A stretch of 64,000 nucleotides of DNA from Aphidius gifuensis. Its lineage: Eukaryota; Arthropoda; Insecta; Hymenoptera; Braconidae. Location of the stretch: assembly GCF_014905175.1 (NCBI RefSeq), contig NC_057788.1, positions 3,100,001-3,164,000 on the forward strand, read 5' to 3'. Positions within the stretch are counted from its first letter, which is position 1. Each line of letters opens with the position of its first letter. Shown one piece after another: positions 49,421 through 60,911 of this stretch. A model generated the notes under the pieces. The model saw only the letters and a program-made list of their open reading frames with translations. It ran no database searches and was not told the origin of the DNA. Both the position numbers and the translations under genes were made by a program.

Positions 49421-50523
49421 TTATGTCATTGATGATCTTTGAGATTTTATCTGTTTATAAGCAGCAATAATATCACTTTGTTGTTTTTCTAATATTCTTC
49501 TTTCAGCTGATGGTAAATTTTTTCTTTTTCCAGTTTTATCAATTGTCACATTTGTTTTAACTGCATGTGATTTATCCGCCTCAATTTTCTTATCAAGCAT
49601 TGAATGTAAAAGTAAACCTTTTTTTGATGGCTAAAATATTAATTAAAAAAAAAAATTATTTTAATTATTGGCCTTATTGTTTTTAAATTTAAATAAAAAC
49701 AAAATTAATACGTTACCTTTGTTGTCATATTTTCTGTTTTTTTTGGACGAACTTTAATATCAGGTGGTGCATGTGCAATTTCACCAAATTTAATATCATC
49801 TTTATAATTTTTAAATTCATCAATATTATCTTGTAATTTTTTTTCTTTTTTAGAATTTAATCTAACTTTTTTTTTTTGTGATTTTGTTAATTTTGGTTCT
49901 AGTATATTTTTTTTTTTTTTTTTTTTACCAATATTAGCATGTTTTTTTTTTAATTTTAATAATTCATCAATTTCATCCTTAGGAGGTTTTTCAACACCTT
50001 CAATTTCACCAGTTTCGTTATTACGTTTTATTAATACACCAAATTTATCTTCAAATTTTGTTTCATTAATAAAATGATGAGTTTCTTTATTAACACGATT
50101 CCAAAATACACGTGTTGTTTCATCTGGTCGTTGATTAAATACTGGTACTGCTTTATCAGGTTTTGAATTTGGATCTAATTTAATATTATTTTGTGAACCA
50201 AGTGTTATTAAATTACTTTTTATTTTTTTATTTTTACGTTTTTTACCACCAATTTTACCACTTTTAACATCATTTTTTAATTGTATAACACGCTCTAAAC
50301 TTTTTGGTATCAGCTGTTCATCAACATTTGATGGTGGAGCATCAACTATATCCTTTAACCTAAAAATTTTTATTAACACGTTGATATTATTATTGATATT
50401 TAATATCCTATATGCATTATTATTCATTTAAAAAAATAAAACTTACTCATTCCATTTTGTAGCACGTTGTTGATCTGGATATTTAATTGTCCTGTGTTTT
50501 GCACCAGGTATTTTTCGTCCCAT
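49421..50523 (-). CDS. CCDC137: CCDC137-like nuclear protein
   Basis: Three exons, in transcript order 50523-50447, 50359-49717 and 49630-49421, in frame and giving 309 residues. The N-terminus is MGRKIPGAKHRTIKYPDQQR. Recognition rests on blocks matching CCDC137 as I recall it: DEQLIPKSLERVIQLKNDVK; KAVPVFNQRPDETTRVFWNR; a long Lys-rich coiled stretch (KKKHANIGKKKKKK); FGEIAHAPPDIKVRPKK; and the C-terminal AERRILEKQQSDIIAAYKQI. Very basic composition with several putative nuclear or nucleolar localisation runs. Vertebrate CCDC137 is a chromatin and nucleolus-associated protein; the insect function is unknown. Introns are 86-87 bp. The gene is divergent from OXLD1 and convergent with BORCS5. 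Another nucleolar assembly-factor family is possible but fits less well. Confidence 0.82.
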
Positions 50524-51014
50524 TATTATCACGTGTTAATTGATCACAAGTTTACAAAATACAAGTTACAACAATGCAAAATGAAGAAAAATATTCTCTC
50601 TCTTTCTCTCTGACTCTCTCTCTTTTTAGATTGATTATTTTCTAAGGTTATGTTAGGTTCGTTTAAAGTTCAAAAACAGCTGATGCAGATGGAGCCATTA
50701 GTCAACTAAAAAAATAAATAAAACCCTGATCTAAAAATGAAGTAACAAATATAAATAAAAAAAAAAAAACAATACAACAACAACAATGATTGTTGTATTA
50801 CTATTTTATTAAAATTAATATTCATCAAAAGTGTATTTATCTCAAGATTTGTTGACAAGTATAATTGCACAATTATTTTTTGTAAACATGTGATATTGAA
50901 GTGTCAAATTAAAGTGAAGTTAATTATATAAAAAAAAAATTACAAAACTGTTATTTTTTTTTTCTCTTTGACATTATCTAATAATAAATTTATTTATTTA
51001 TTTAGGATAAAAGT
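50524..51014. promoter_or_regulatory. Shared upstream region of CCDC137 and OXLD1
   Basis: A 491-bp divergent intergenic region. It carries a CT-rich tract (50594-50626; GA repeats on the other strand, resembling GAGA-type sites). A less AT-rich patch follows near 50650-50710 with CAGCTG. Before the OXLD1 ATG a pyrimidine-rich TTATTTATTTAG (about 50992-51004) resembles a splice acceptor, so a 5'UTR exon is possible. Confidence 0.45.
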
Positions 51015-51404
51015 ATGAATACTTTAATTTGTGTTTCAAAAAATTTGACATTATTACTTGAAAATAAAAATAATATAAAAACAATAATAATGTTAATTAG
51101 AAAATATTGTAATGAAAATAATAATAACAACAATATCAATGATAATGATAATAATGTTAAGTCAAAAAGACCACTTGTCAAGGTGACTGACATTGATTCA
51201 GAGACAGATTTATTGGAGGAACCAACAACTTGTTGTATGTCTGGATGTACAAATTGTGTTTGGATTGAATATGCTGATAAATTAAGTGAAAAATTAAAAA
51301 ATAGCAATGATGATGTACAAAAAATTATTATGAATAAAATACAAGATCCTAATATGCGTGCATTTTTATCAATGGAATTAAAATGTCGTAAATTTAATAA
51401 ATAA
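51015..51404 (+). CDS. OXLD1: Oxidoreductase-like domain protein 1
   Basis: 129 residues. The C-terminal half is the Oxidored-like domain (PF09791): EEPTTCCMSGCTNCVWIEYA (about 69-87) with its conserved CC-x3-C-x2-C cysteines, an amphipathic stretch, then DPNMRAFLSMELKCRK. The N-terminal 35 residues (MNTLICVSKNLTLLLENKNN and on) have few acidic residues and could be a mitochondrial presequence, as expected for OXLD1. A poly-Asn linker (about 35-47) joins the two parts. The family is small, mitochondrial and of poorly defined biochemical role; the name does not prove oxidoreductase activity. The ATG follows a possible splice acceptor by nine bases. The minus-strand 140-codon frame across it is antisense shadow. 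Confidence 0.88.
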   Translation: MNTLICVSKNLTLLLENKNNIKTIIMLIRKYCNENNNNNNINDNDNNVKSKRPLVKVTDIDSETDLLEEPTTCCMSGCTNCVWIEYADKLSEKLKNSNDDVQKIIMNKIQDPNMRAFLSMELKCRKFNK

Positions 51405-52438
51405 ATTATTAAATTATAGATCAAAGAAATGTATTAATAGTATAGTTTTTTTTTTTTTTTTTGTTAAAGAAAATATATATTTTAAAAATGTTATCATTAT
51501 TTTTTATTTAAATTTATAGAATACTTTTTTTTTTGCTCTATTATTTATTAATGAAAAAAAAAAAACAAAAGGAAAATGTTCTATTTTTAAAAGAAACTAA
51601 ATTATAAATAAAACATGTTTTTAATATTTATTAATAGGGAATTTAAATTATCAAGTATTTTATTGGTATTTATCATTTTTTTATTATTTACAAGCTGTTG
51701 AAATTATTGATAAGCAGCTTTAATGAAGAATAAGTAACTTGCTCGGCTCTTGTCGAGTTTAATGGATTATTAAAAAATTTTACAACATCATGTCAAGATA
51801 TTGGAGCGATAAAAAAATTATCTTACTAAAAAAATATACAAGAGGATTAACTTTTTTTTTTTTGTTGCAAATTGTATAAAATAAATTGTATATACTTTGA
51901 GTATTGTAATTACTGTTTAAACAAAACATTTATTTATTTTTTTACATTAATTTTATGACACTTAAAAACATGATTAAATTAATGTAAAAAAAAAAAAACA
52001 GTAAATAATATTTTATTTCGTTGTCAGAAATTGATAAAAATATGTTGGATAATTATAAATGACAAAAATTAAAATTTTATTTATTTTAAAAATAATTTTT
52101 ATTTAAATAAATTGTGCAGAATGTATATAAAAAAAAAATTATTGAATTATAAATGCATTGAGTTTGAGAGAAAAAAAAAAAAATAGCAATTGAAGAATAC
52201 AATGTTAATAAAAAATAAATGTATAGCTTTGTCATTTCGAATCGAAAAATTTTCCCTTTTTTTTAAAAAAAATTATTACTATTGAGCTCATAATACCGCT
52301 ATAAAATTAAATTTATCATTTTTTTTTTCTCTTGCATAACGGTGATCCACACTGATCGCTATCTTTTTTTTGTCATCATTATATCCAGACGTTTATTATT
52401 TTAGGTAATTTTTGGATTAGAATGATTAGATTATATTT
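51405..52438. other. Spacer between OXLD1 and the SLC6 gene
   Basis: About 1 kb of AT-rich convergent intergenic DNA holding both 3'UTRs, with several long A and T runs. No gene seen. Confidence 0.6.
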
Positions 52439-55088
52439 TTATACGAGTTTATCTTCATTACCAAAAAGTACGTAAATAAATTGAATTAATTTTGTACTTG
52501 TTCGTGATTCACGTTTTTTTTTGCATGCTTCTTTAAATTGTTTCCATGCAGCATAACGAGATGGATTTCTTGGACCCCATTCATCACTTGGTCGAAATGC
52601 AGAATAAATTGTCTGCGAAAAAAAACGAAAAAATTATAACAGTATTTTATTTAATTAATTTTTTAAAATAAATAAATAATTAAGATATACATATATTTAT
52701 TATTACCTCAAGTAAATTTATTTGATTCTTATTTGATAAAAATGTATAAATTAGCCAAAAGGGTATTTGAAGTATTCCAAATGACAGAAGCATCCATCCA
52801 ACAGCTAATTAAAAATATATATCAAATTAATTTATAATATTATTATTTAAAAAAAATCAAGAAAAATTAAAAAATTACCATATGCAGAATCAGGATAATA
52901 AATACCACTGTATGTAAGTGGTGTAAGTGTAATAATTGTATAAATTAATATAATTCCAAGTAAAAGTGGTGTTGCAATAGCCCAACATAATCGCCAATAA
53001 ATTGATGGTCGTTTTTTCATCATAAATTCAATATCATCAATAAAATTTTCTAATCCATAAATCCAAAATATTCCAGTTATTTCCAGCAATGCCAAACAAA
53101 ATACAATAAATGAACCAGCAAAATAATCAACTAATGCCAAAATAAATTGACCACCCTGAAAAATAAAATATACACAATTTAATCTATATATTATTTGTAT
53201 TTTTTAAAATAATAATATATATTATTTATTAACCGGTGTGCAATAAACAGTTCCAACTCCAAATCCAAATAAACAAGTACCAAGAACAACATGCCAATAT
53301 TTCCATTTTGGAAATTGATCACATATAATTGCAATAATTCCACCAGCAAGTGCAATTGCACTACCAATTCCAAGTATATATAGCATCAAAAAAAAAAGAA
53401 CTGAAAATAACTGAAATAAACAATTAATTTTTTCAATATAAATATTTCTATATTTTGATTATTATATTAAATTTTTTTACTTGAGGTAAAACAGTAAATT
53501 TAGCAATTGCATCTGGATATGAAATAAATGCAAGACCGGTACCACCACGTACAACAGTTGATATATCATCACTTCCAAGTTCATGTGCAAGATTACCAAG
53601 TATACCAAATATTGTAAAACCTGCCATCATACTTGTAAATGTATCCAATGTTGTAACAACCATAACATCTCTATTAAATAAGAAATATTTATCGACAGTA
53701 TCGACACAAAAATCATTCAAGCAATATGAAAAAAAAGGATATTATTTTACCTGTAAATATTGTGATTAAATTCATTGTATGATGAGTACATTATAACACC
53801 ACCAAAACAAACAGATAATGAAAAAAAACATTGTGTTACAGCAGCATACCATACATTTGGATCAAATAATTTATTCCAATTTGGTTTTATAAAAAATATT
53901 ATACCATTAATAGCACCATCAAGTGTTACAGCACGTATTAATAGCGCAATCATGATAATGTATGGAAATATTGCTAAAAAATATGCTGCTTTACCAGAAC
54001 TTTGTACACCTTTTGCAAGTACACAAAATATACATAACCATGCAAATAATAAACAAAATGTTAATTGTAAATCTGGCCAACCAATTCCATCATTAATATT
54101 ATCTTTTTCTTTTAATACAGTTTTTCTGTAAATAAATTTAATATTATTATTGCTTGAATATAAATATGAAATAAAAAAATTTACTTGCCTAAAATATAAT
54201 TCAGCTGAACTTTTAATTAATTCTGAATTATTTGAATAATTAATTGTTAAATTATTTAAATTATTATCAGAATTAAGACAATTATTTTTCCATTCATTTA
54301 AACATAATGACCATGGTAATTTTTTTTTAAAACTATTAAATAAATAAACAAGTGTTATTGACATAAGTGAACAATAATATGTACCAACAGCAATCATTGA
54401 AAACATTTGTGCCCATCCAACACCACGAAAACCAGGTACAGATGACCATATTTTAACTGATGATTTACTTGTAAATTGTCCAAGTATCATTTCAAGATAA
54501 TAAAATGGTTTACCAACAAGAAATAATACAATAATATAAGGTATTAAAAATGCACCACCTCCATTTTCATATGCTGTAAATGGAAAACGCCTAAAAAATT
54601 AAATAACATTTATTTTTTATTTATCTACTTGAGTATATGTGTATTCGGTTTTTAATGTTTTTTAAAATATATTCGTACCACACATTTCCAAGTCCAATCG
54701 ACATGGCAATACATGACATTAAAAATTCCCATTCGTTGCTCCAAGTTTGTCGTTCATTATTTTCAGACAACTAAATTATTCATTTATTCATTCAATTATT
54801 AAAATATTATTATGAAAAGACATTACAATAATTGTTTATTATTATTTTATTTATTTTTTCACTCACCGGTTGTTTAATTTTTTGTTTTTTTTCATCATCA
54901 TGTTCATCATGTATTTCAGCTTCATCCTAAAGCAAATTTAATTTAGAAAAAAAATATAAAGTTAAATTAATTAAATAAAAAATTTATGAAAATTTATATA
55001 CTATTTGAAGATTTCTTGAATTAAAGTCGGGTAAATCAATTCTACATAATCCTTCATCATTGATAAATGCAATATTTGGTTCTCCTTT
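52439..55088 (-). CDS. SLC6 Na+/Cl--coupled transporter, 5' end incomplete
   Basis: Ten exons, in transcript order 55088-55002, 54926-54867, 54770-54679, 54590-54189, 54125-53751, 53670-53481, 53410-53234, 53155-52879, 52804-52707 and 52612-52439. They give 643 residues, in frame throughout. Signatures: TM1 MSIGLGNVWRFPFTAYENGG (Na+/substrate site) and YYLEMILGQF; TM3 GVGWAQMFSMIAVGTYYCSL; glycosylated loop NLTINYSNNS; DGIGWPDLQLT; TM6 QCFFSLSVCFGGVIMYSSYN; TM8 GGTGLAFISYPDAI; and the C-terminal DEWGPRNP. The family moves amino acids or neurotransmitters inward with Na+ and Cl-. Overall it resembles insect nutrient amino acid or glycine-type members; the substrate is not decided. The intron at 54188-54126 uses a GC donor (AG|GCAAGT). 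The N-terminal cytosolic exons are acidic (DEAEIHDEHDDE). No ATG occurs in frame in the first exon listed, so a further 5' exon is needed. Confidence 0.92.
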
Positions 55089-57590
55089 CTGTAAAATAAA
55101 TGATTTTTATGAAATTAAAATGAGCTATACGAAAGACAAAAATTATATTAAATATAATTAAATTTAAACCACTAAAAAAAAAAAAATAATTTAATACACA
55201 AAAATTATACATACAATCATTTAAATAAGTATTGTAAATTAATTAGTTTTTTTTTTTTTTTCATTTTATAAAACCACATTCGCAACATTGTAAGTATAAT
55301 TATTATTTTTTTTTATTCTTTATGAATAAATTTTTTTCGAGTCATTGTGGTTTACCATTGTTTAATTTTTCATAAACTTCATCAGTAAAATTCATACAAT
55401 TACAATTTTCTACTGTATAGTTTTAAAATTTAAATGAATAATTATTGTTAAAAATTTTTGCAATAATTATCGTGCATATTTATGCATAAATTATTAGGTA
55501 ATATTTTGCAATATCTTGATATAAAATTTTGTATCGCGTGAAGGTATATAACTGAGAAAAAATTATAAATAAAAATAAATAAACAATTAGATTGTTGTGC
55601 GGTTTTATCGTGTTTTTAAAAAAAAAAAAAAAAAAAAGTTAAAAAAGGTACAGAATACATGCATTGAAGATACCAAGAATGGTTATAACTGAAGGTCACT
55701 ATTAAACAAAAGCCATACAAATATTCTTGTAGAAAAATTTGAAAAAAAATTATATAAAAATAACAATTTTCTATACGTAATTAAATTATAATTTAAAATT
55801 TTTTTTTGAAATAAATTCCAGATGTTTTTTTTTGTCTTTTCTGTTAAGCCTGCACATGTGTTGATAAAAAAAAAATAACTATTTAAAAATATTATATCAT
55901 TAAAATAAATTATAATAAAAATATATATATAATTTTTACAATATTATTATTACTTTTTGAATATTCATAATGAAATATTTTCTTATAAAAATAATTAACT
56001 GTATTTTTAATTTTTGAAAAATTCAAGAAAGTACAGTGTTTTGTTGATTTGATTTTTTTTGTTTTTTAAATTAATAACTTTTAACAACTGATCACGTTGG
56101 GATACAACTACTCACTGATATAAAAAAAATCATCTAGCTGGTTATACACTTGTGTCACAGATATCATTAAGAGAGGGAGATAATATTTTTATTCATTTAT
56201 CATTGTGTCGAAATTAGCGACAAATAAAAATTTATAAAAATGTTTTTTTCTTTTTTACATTAGTTTTTAAAATGCTTAATTAGTTTGAGATAGGATAATA
56301 ACTTTAACTAAAATTTGGAATATATTTTTTATTGATGAAAGTAAAATTAATATTAATTTTATGTATTTTTAAAAAAATACTACAAGAATTATTGATAATA
56401 ATTTAATTGAGAAAAATGAAAATCATGCTAAAGACTTTCAATTTTAAATAGCTTATCACTTTGAAATATAAAATTATACATGTGTAAAAATATAACCAAC
56501 TAAAATACTGTCGATTTTAAATTTCTTTTTTTTTTTTATCACATGTATGCAGAGAGATTATATTTACCTGTTGCAATAACCTTAGTCATGGTTGTACGAT
56601 TAATGGTGTCATTCAAAATGTATGACAAGAATCATATTATTTTCATCTATTTGATATTTGTTTTTTTTTTTTTCTCTTATGATTTATTAGTTTGCAAAAT
56701 TCTGTAGTTTTTTTTTTACCCTAAATTCAATTATTTTTATAATAATATTTCCACGGTTTTAAATATTATTTCTTTTTATTTTCACCTAAAATTGAATGAT
56801 CATTTTTAAGAGAAACTTATATTTAATAACAATTAATTTTATCAATAAATTAATTATGATATACTTAATAGATAACATAAATATTTATTCTTTGTTGTTT
56901 TTTTTTTTATCTAATTTTTATTTTATTATTTAACTTTTTTATCTTGGCACTGATCGATATGTAATTTCATGAAATTTGATGACTTTGAAATGAAAAAAAA
57001 CGACAATAAATAATTCTAAAAGATAATTATCAATTGCCAAAAAAAAAAAAATAATCATTAACCTATTAAATTTTAAAATTGTTATTTTTGTTTTTTGTCG
57101 GTTTTTTATTTTAATTCAAATGATTTTAAAAGATAATAAATTTTTTTGTTTTTGTTTTGTCATATACAATGTAAAATTTTGATAATGAAAAATTAATAAA
57201 TAATATAGCTTTGTTTTTATAAATATTTCATTGTTTGTTTTTTAATACTTGAAATAAGTTGTGTTTGAATATGTCTTTTTTTTTTTTTTTTTCTGATTTT
57301 TTTGAAATTCCGGAAATTAAAGCTGACATCCGCTATAAATAATATTTGAATTTTTAATTGTGATTTGATTTATAGGCTTATAATTCATTGTTTTTCAATT
57401 TTTCATATTTTTATTTTACAATAATATTACTTTCATATATATAAAATTATATTGAAAATGTTTTATTGTATTTAATTAATTTAATTTAAAGCTATTTAAA
57501 ATTTATCGATTAGCAGCAACTTATTATTTTAATAGTTATTTTAATGTCGTTTTTCGGTGTACATAAATAAATATAATACTGTCATTTCCA
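55089..57590. other. SLC6 5' intron/spacer
   Basis: AT-rich with many homopolymer runs. Apart from the candidate exon at 56568-56589 no coding sequence was seen. The SLC6 promoter should be here or further upstream. Confidence 0.5.
56568..56589 (-). CDS. Possible first coding exon of the SLC6 gene
   Basis: On the minus strand ATG ACT AAG GTT ATT GCA ACA G precedes a good donor CAG|GTAAAT. Its phase fits the exon at 55088 only if the second AG of the tandem acceptor CAGAAAG is used (exon from 55084). Using the first AG breaks the frame. Plausible but weak. Confidence 0.25.
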
Positions 57591-58148
57591 CTAGTCATCT
57601 TCAGATACAATAAATAGATAGTCCGGATCATTTACAAGTGCTTTAATTTGTTCATTTTTACACAAAATACGAACTTTTATCTCAAATAAATTATATTCAA
57701 GCAATTTTTTTGTAATTATTTGCAAAACTTCAATCTCCAATCGCTGAAAATAATTAAATAATTAATTATATAAAATATAACAAACTAATATATAATTCTT
57801 TTAAATTTTAAAAATTAAAAAATATGAAATTTAAGACTACACATGTATAGCAGGATAAAAATATTTTACTTATATTCTTTAATTGTTTTTTTTAATATTC
57901 ATAATTCATATGGTGAAATAAATATCACAAAAAAAAAGTAAATTAATATTTATCACTACAAACCTCAAAAATATGGATGCTTTTTATTAATCCCAATTTC
58001 AAATTTGGCACGAAATATATTATAAGTTTTGAAATTTTCTCATCCTCATCAGTTGATGACCGCTGTCAAAATAGCAAGAATATTATATTGTATACATATT
58101 CTGACAATTTCTTTTACTTACAAATAGATTTTTTAAAATACAAGCCAT
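57591..58148 (-). CDS. Small three-exon protein, unrecognised family
   Basis: Exons in transcript order 58148-58122, 58062-57964 and 57743-57591, all in phase 0 with good splice sites (TTT|GTAAGT, GACAG, GAG|GTTTGT, TTTCAG). They encode 92 residues: MACILKNLF, then RSSTDEDEKISKL, a hydrophobic middle (IIYFVPNLKLGLIKSIHIFE) and a mixed helical/strand C-terminus LFEIKVRILCKNEQIKALV ending YLFIVSEDD. No signal peptide or convincing membrane span. I do not recognise the family. Support for its reality comes from a diverged copy of its last exon at the right edge (63910-64000) on the same strand. Upstream exons may exist. Confidence 0.6.
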
Positions 58149-60779
58149 TATTTAAAAAAAAATATATTTTTCGTTGTTATTGACTTGGTCAATGAAAAAT
58201 AATAATTATTATAATTTTATTAATTTGTTTCAGACTGATCAATGCTCAGAAGAAGACTGATAACTCTAGTAAAATTGTCTTGTATATATAACTTTTTTTT
58301 TGTAAATATAATGGAAATTTCTTTGACGTCATTTACAATAGACCCTTGTTTATGACAGGTCCAAAAGCAACTTATTCTTGTAATCATTGAAAAAATAAAT
58401 TTATAAATAATAAATATAAATAAATGTCAGTTAAACAGTAATTAATTTTATGTTTAAAGAATTTTGAAGGTCAATCGTTTTTTTTATCTATCATTTTTGA
58501 CAAATTTCAATCAATATTATTATAATTAAATTTTTTTTTTTTCAAAATTAAACATTTTTAATTAATTATTTCATCTAATTACAATAAATTTTTTCTAAAG
58601 CCATTCTTGTATTTTGTTAAACTTGCTCTAACTGCAAAATAATTTTACAGTTAAATTTGTCCACGCTGTTCAAATTTAAAAAAAAAAAAAACGTGAGTTG
58701 TTTGATAAAATAGCCAAGTTGATTTTTATATAAACCTATATATTTATTTTCAGTTTGATACTTGTTAAATCAGTCAACAAGTAATATTCATAATTTTTTA
58801 TAAATTACAAAAAAATAAAATTTATATAATATAATTATATATATATTTAAATATATTGTAATATTTTGTTAATGAGGGCCTTTCTATCTGACAAAGTACC
58901 GCTTTAAAAATCCGGTCCCGTTTTCAAAACCAGGCAAATATATTTTATATATATCACACATTTGACTTATATATTTTTCCGGTGTTTTTGTCTTATTTAC
59001 CCCGTTAATCGTCTACGAATGTTTTTAATCATTATTTTAATTTTTATATAATTTATTATTGGTTTATTTTATTTTCCTTTTTTTTTCAGCTGTTTATAAA
59101 TTTTTAGTGGTTCGTAATTTATTTACTTACAATTATGTCAATCAATTTGAATTATATTTCATTTTAAAATACTGAATTTCATAAGAAAATCAATACAATT
59201 AGCCACTCTTTTAGGCTGTTGGAATTTTTATAATTAAAAAATTCAATACTCATCCGAATAAAATGTGGAATAAATAAAATACATTCATGTAAATCTATAA
59301 TTAAATTAGGTCAGTATGGTAAATATTATTATTACTTGATTATAATTTTATTTAAAAAAAAAAAAAAAAAAAACGAATGAATTTATGAACATAAATTAAT
59401 AATCGAAAAAAAAATCCGTATGTATTTTTAATTTATATTTATTATTTTATAAAAAAACTTACTTTTTCTAATTTTTTTATTTGCATGGACTATCATTGAT
59501 AAATAAAAAAAATGAATATATAAATTATTAAAAATAAAAGTGAAAAAAGTATATATAAAAAAAATTATTTGTAGAAAGTTTTTTACACCTCGAAAAGAAA
59601 AAAAAAAATCGTCCTTCAATGTCCATTAGATATTTGTGGATATACAACAAAGTCAGTTTTTTCAGACATAGTTAAACACTGAGTTTTTATATTCTCCTCA
59701 TTTATTTGTTTATTCAATTATATAAAAAAAAAAAAAAAATATTTAATAAAAAAAAAAATCTAAAAACAACAGTAGAGTAGTTAATTAAAATAATTACTAT
59801 CAAAATATACAATGTTTTTAATTCATTAGAATAATTATAAATTGAAATATTTTTAAGTCAATAATCAAGACTAATTAAGAAATTTTTAGTAATTATATTA
59901 GTTTGAAAATAGTAGTATTATAAAAAGAAAAATAATTCACAAGGATATACAGTAGCTATTAAAAATTGAAGGTGGATTGAGCATCCGTATAATATCCGTG
60001 TGAAATCCTTTTGGTGCCTTGTTCGATTGTAAACAAAAAAAAAAATAAATAAATAAATTAAAATAAAAAGAAGGTGGTGCCTCGTTGGTTCCGCAACTGG
60101 CTCGTTTGCCAGTGTCTTCAAGAGTATCAACATATTTCGCACCACATTGAATAATCCAGTAGTGGGGAACTTAGCATAAGAACCAAGTATCTTTCAGAAA
60201 AACCATCATTCTGATATAAGTTCTGATATAAGTTTTACCTTACACAGTGTTGAAAAAAAAAAAATAAATAAATAAAACAATCATTACAAATGTTTTTTAA
60301 CGCAATTAAAATATACTTTGTCAATGTTTTTTTTTTTTTATAATAATGTCTTGTGGTGTTATTGATTGATTACTAGTATAGAAAAAATAACTATTAAAAA
60401 TTATATGTACAAAAAAATTACAAATAATATATTCTCCATGAAAAAGGTATGTTTTATGTTGAATTAAATAAATTTAAAAAAAAAAGTAAAAAAATTAAAT
60501 TCAAAATTGTAATGGGTGTTTTTAATTTTTATTTGTTAACGTAGAGGAGAATATTATTTGATAAATAAAATATTTATGTCTAATTAATAGTTGAGTAACT
60601 TTATCGATTATATATTGCAAAATATTTCTCAAAGATAATTTTTTTTTTCTTGGCTAATATCTATGTTGGTAGAGCAATGAGATATTGTTTAATCAGAAAA
60701 TTTAGGTATCATTAAATCACTTTGCAAAGTAAAAATAATAGTAATAGTTTTAAATAAACTAATTTAAATAAATGATTTT
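58149..60779. other. Spacer left of the orphan exon
   Basis: Mostly AT-rich. A CpG-containing island at about 58870-59015 (GGGCCTTTC, CCGGTCCCG, CCGGTG) may be the promoter of the small gene to its left. A less AT-rich block at 59960-60180 has an open minus-strand frame discussed in the findings. A 12-bp tandem repeat CTGATATAAGTT occupies 60211-60234. Confidence 0.45.
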
Positions 60780-60911
60780 TTACATTGACATAAGATCCTC
60801 GAAATTCCGGTTATTGTAGTTGTTGTATAGTTGTTGTAGTTGTTGTTGCTGTTGTTTTAAAACAAGTATAAAGCATTTAGGACACGTATTAAATTCTGGC
60901 CACGTTTTACT
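60780..60911 (-). CDS. Orphan C-terminal exon with CPKC motif and Gln run
   Basis: On the minus strand an acceptor TTTTTGTAG is followed by 43 open codons and TAA: SKTWPEFNTCPKCFILVLK, then QQQQQLQQL, then YNNYNNRNFEDLMSM. The CPKC pair resembles half of a zinc-binding site, and the Gln/Asn run is typical of insect regulatory proteins. No upstream exon was identified, so the product is unknown. It could be the 3' exon of a gene starting beyond the window or a separate gene interleaved with the small-protein pair. Confidence 0.4.
   Translation of the reverse strand, partial: SKTWPEFNTCPKCFILVLKQQQQQLQQLYNNYNNRNFEDLMSM

Noticed and set aside
51002..51424. 140-codon minus-strand frame with hydrophobic segments
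   Set aside because: Antisense of OXLD1, whose cysteine motif and end are diagnostic.
53775..54131. 118-codon plus-strand frame
   Set aside because: Antisense of SLC6 transmembrane exons, which are supported by family motifs and splice phase.
57977..58183. 68-codon plus-strand frame
   Set aside because: Antisense of the small three-exon gene, which has consistent splice sites and a paralogue.
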